Translations under genes and position numbers: made by a program
Assembly: GCA_036380435.1 (NCBI GenBank)
Contig: DASVES010000076.1
Span: forward strand, 1 to 7,728
Reading direction: 5' to 3'
Source: DASQDT01 sp036380435
GTDB taxonomy: Bacteria > Acidobacteriota > Blastocatellia > Pyrinomonadales > Pyrinomonadaceae
Length of the DNA stretch: 7,728 nucleotides
Part shown: positions 7,436 through 7,728 of the stretch, piece by piece
Numbering within the stretch: position 1 is the first letter of the stretch
Layout: each line of letters begins with the position of its first letter
The notes under the pieces: generated by a model
What the model was told of the DNA's origin: nothing
The model's input: only the letters and a program-made list of their open reading frames with translations
Databases searched by the model: none

Positions 7436-7460
7436 TCGCGCCGGTCGTTGGTGTTGACAA

Positions 7461-7656
7461 TTTGTCTGCCGAAGTCGCCCGCGGCGCTCGCTATCGAGCG
7501 CGGGACGGGCGACGCGGGGGAACCAACTGTCCCGTCGTCCGCGGCGGGGCCGGGGCGAAACGTCGGGGCGGGCCAAAGGGGCCGCCGCCCGTCGTGGAAC
7601 ACTTCCTTGTTCCAGCCCGTCAGCTAACCTCGTAGGCTTCATTGGAAGGACAGACG
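7461..7656 (+). promoter_or_regulatory. Cyclic di-AMP riboswitch (ydaO/yuaA class)
   Basis: The aptamer aligns block by block with known ydaO RNAs. P1 is GTCTGCC (7464-7470) with GG(A)CAGAC (7648-7655, one bulged A). GCCGAA follows in the 5' strand, then a variable hairpin GTCGCCCG (7474-7481) / CGGGCGAC (7506-7513) with inner stem GCGCTCG/CGAGCGC (7484-7501). Then come the conserved GCGGGGGAACCAA (7514-7526), GGGGCGAAAC (7554-7563), a GC-rich variable hairpin, the hairpin TGGAACA/TGTTCCA (7595-7614), and the hallmark CCCGTCAGCTAACCTCG (7616-7632), AGGC and GGAAGGA (7644-7650). Members bind two c-di-AMP molecules and usually switch genes off when it is plentiful, often genes for potassium or osmolyte transport or cell-wall hydrolases. 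The terminator directly downstream fits transcriptional control. The regulated gene lies beyond the window. Confidence 0.96.
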
Positions 7657-7672
7657 GCGGCGGAGCTTTGTT

Positions 7673-7708
7673 AAGGGGCTTCGGACGATATCGTCCGAAG
7701 CCCCTTTT
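7673..7708 (+). terminator. Intrinsic terminator, expression platform of the riboswitch
   Basis: A perfect 34-bp palindrome (7673-7706), centred on GATATC, gives the stem GGGGCTTCGGACG / CGTCCGAAGCCCC with loop ATAT. It is followed by TTTTGCTTTCC on the + strand, an ideal intrinsic terminator. It starts 17 nt after the riboswitch P1 stem, the usual place for a terminator whose formation is controlled by ligand binding. Confidence 0.92.
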
Positions 7709-7728
7709 GCTTTCCCGCGCGCCGCGCG

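Noticed and set aside
7454..7459. TTGACA as a -35 box
   Set aside because: The -10 would fall in GC-rich conserved riboswitch sequence, and transcription would start after the 5' P1 strand. The TTGATT/TAAGAT pair fits better.
5005..7602. 865-residue open frame on the - strand opposite the permease
   Set aside because: It is antisense to a protein with clear membrane segments and family motifs. Its translation is a D/E/R/H/G-rich shadow with no domain pattern, typical of GC-rich third-position bias.
7417..7635. 72-residue open frame on the + strand after the permease
   Set aside because: It is covered almost entirely by the conserved riboswitch RNA and its promoter and has no Shine-Dalgarno.

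Overview
The window looks like chromosomal DNA of a GC-rich, Gram-negative-type bacterium. A PEP-CTERM sorting tail, an exported Asn/Thr hexamer-repeat protein, a TPR-type sigma-54 activator and degenerate heptamer repeats between genes together suggest Acidobacteriota, perhaps class Blastocatellia. This is an inference from gene style; no phylogenetic marker gene is present.

Left part (1-1535, + strand): the 3' end of a PEP-CTERM surface or exported protein, a small unrecognised protein with a near-perfect Shine-Dalgarno, a non-coding stretch with a strong hairpin and a candidate promoter, and a small secreted protein. The secreted protein joins a symmetric six-cysteine module to an 80-residue Asn-X tail encoded by hexanucleotide microsatellites. 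A 24-bp stem at 1455-1514 lies between this gene and the convergent regulator.

Middle (1536-5265): a 1035-residue sigma-54-dependent activator on the - strand, with a TPR array, a linker that may be GAF-like, an AAA+ domain and a Fis-type HTH. It is divergent from the permease across about 620 bp. This gap holds a ~200-bp foldback element built of degenerate 7-bp repeats (4837-5034) and a structured leader for the permease.

Right part (5266-7728, + strand): a 674-residue APC-superfamily permease of about 12 membrane segments with a C-terminal soluble domain, distantly like the KUP/KimA potassium importers. It is followed by a palindromic element and then by the most informative feature of the window: a complete cyclic di-AMP riboswitch (ydaO/yuaA class, about 7461-7656). 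The riboswitch has its own candidate promoter (TTGATT-N17-TAAGAT) upstream and a perfect intrinsic terminator (7673-7708) immediately downstream. It must control a gene lying just past the right edge. Because c-di-AMP riboswitches usually govern potassium transport, osmolyte or cell-wall remodelling genes, its position beside a KUP/KimA-like permease suggests a potassium/osmotic homeostasis locus. That link is inference, since the regulated gene is not visible.
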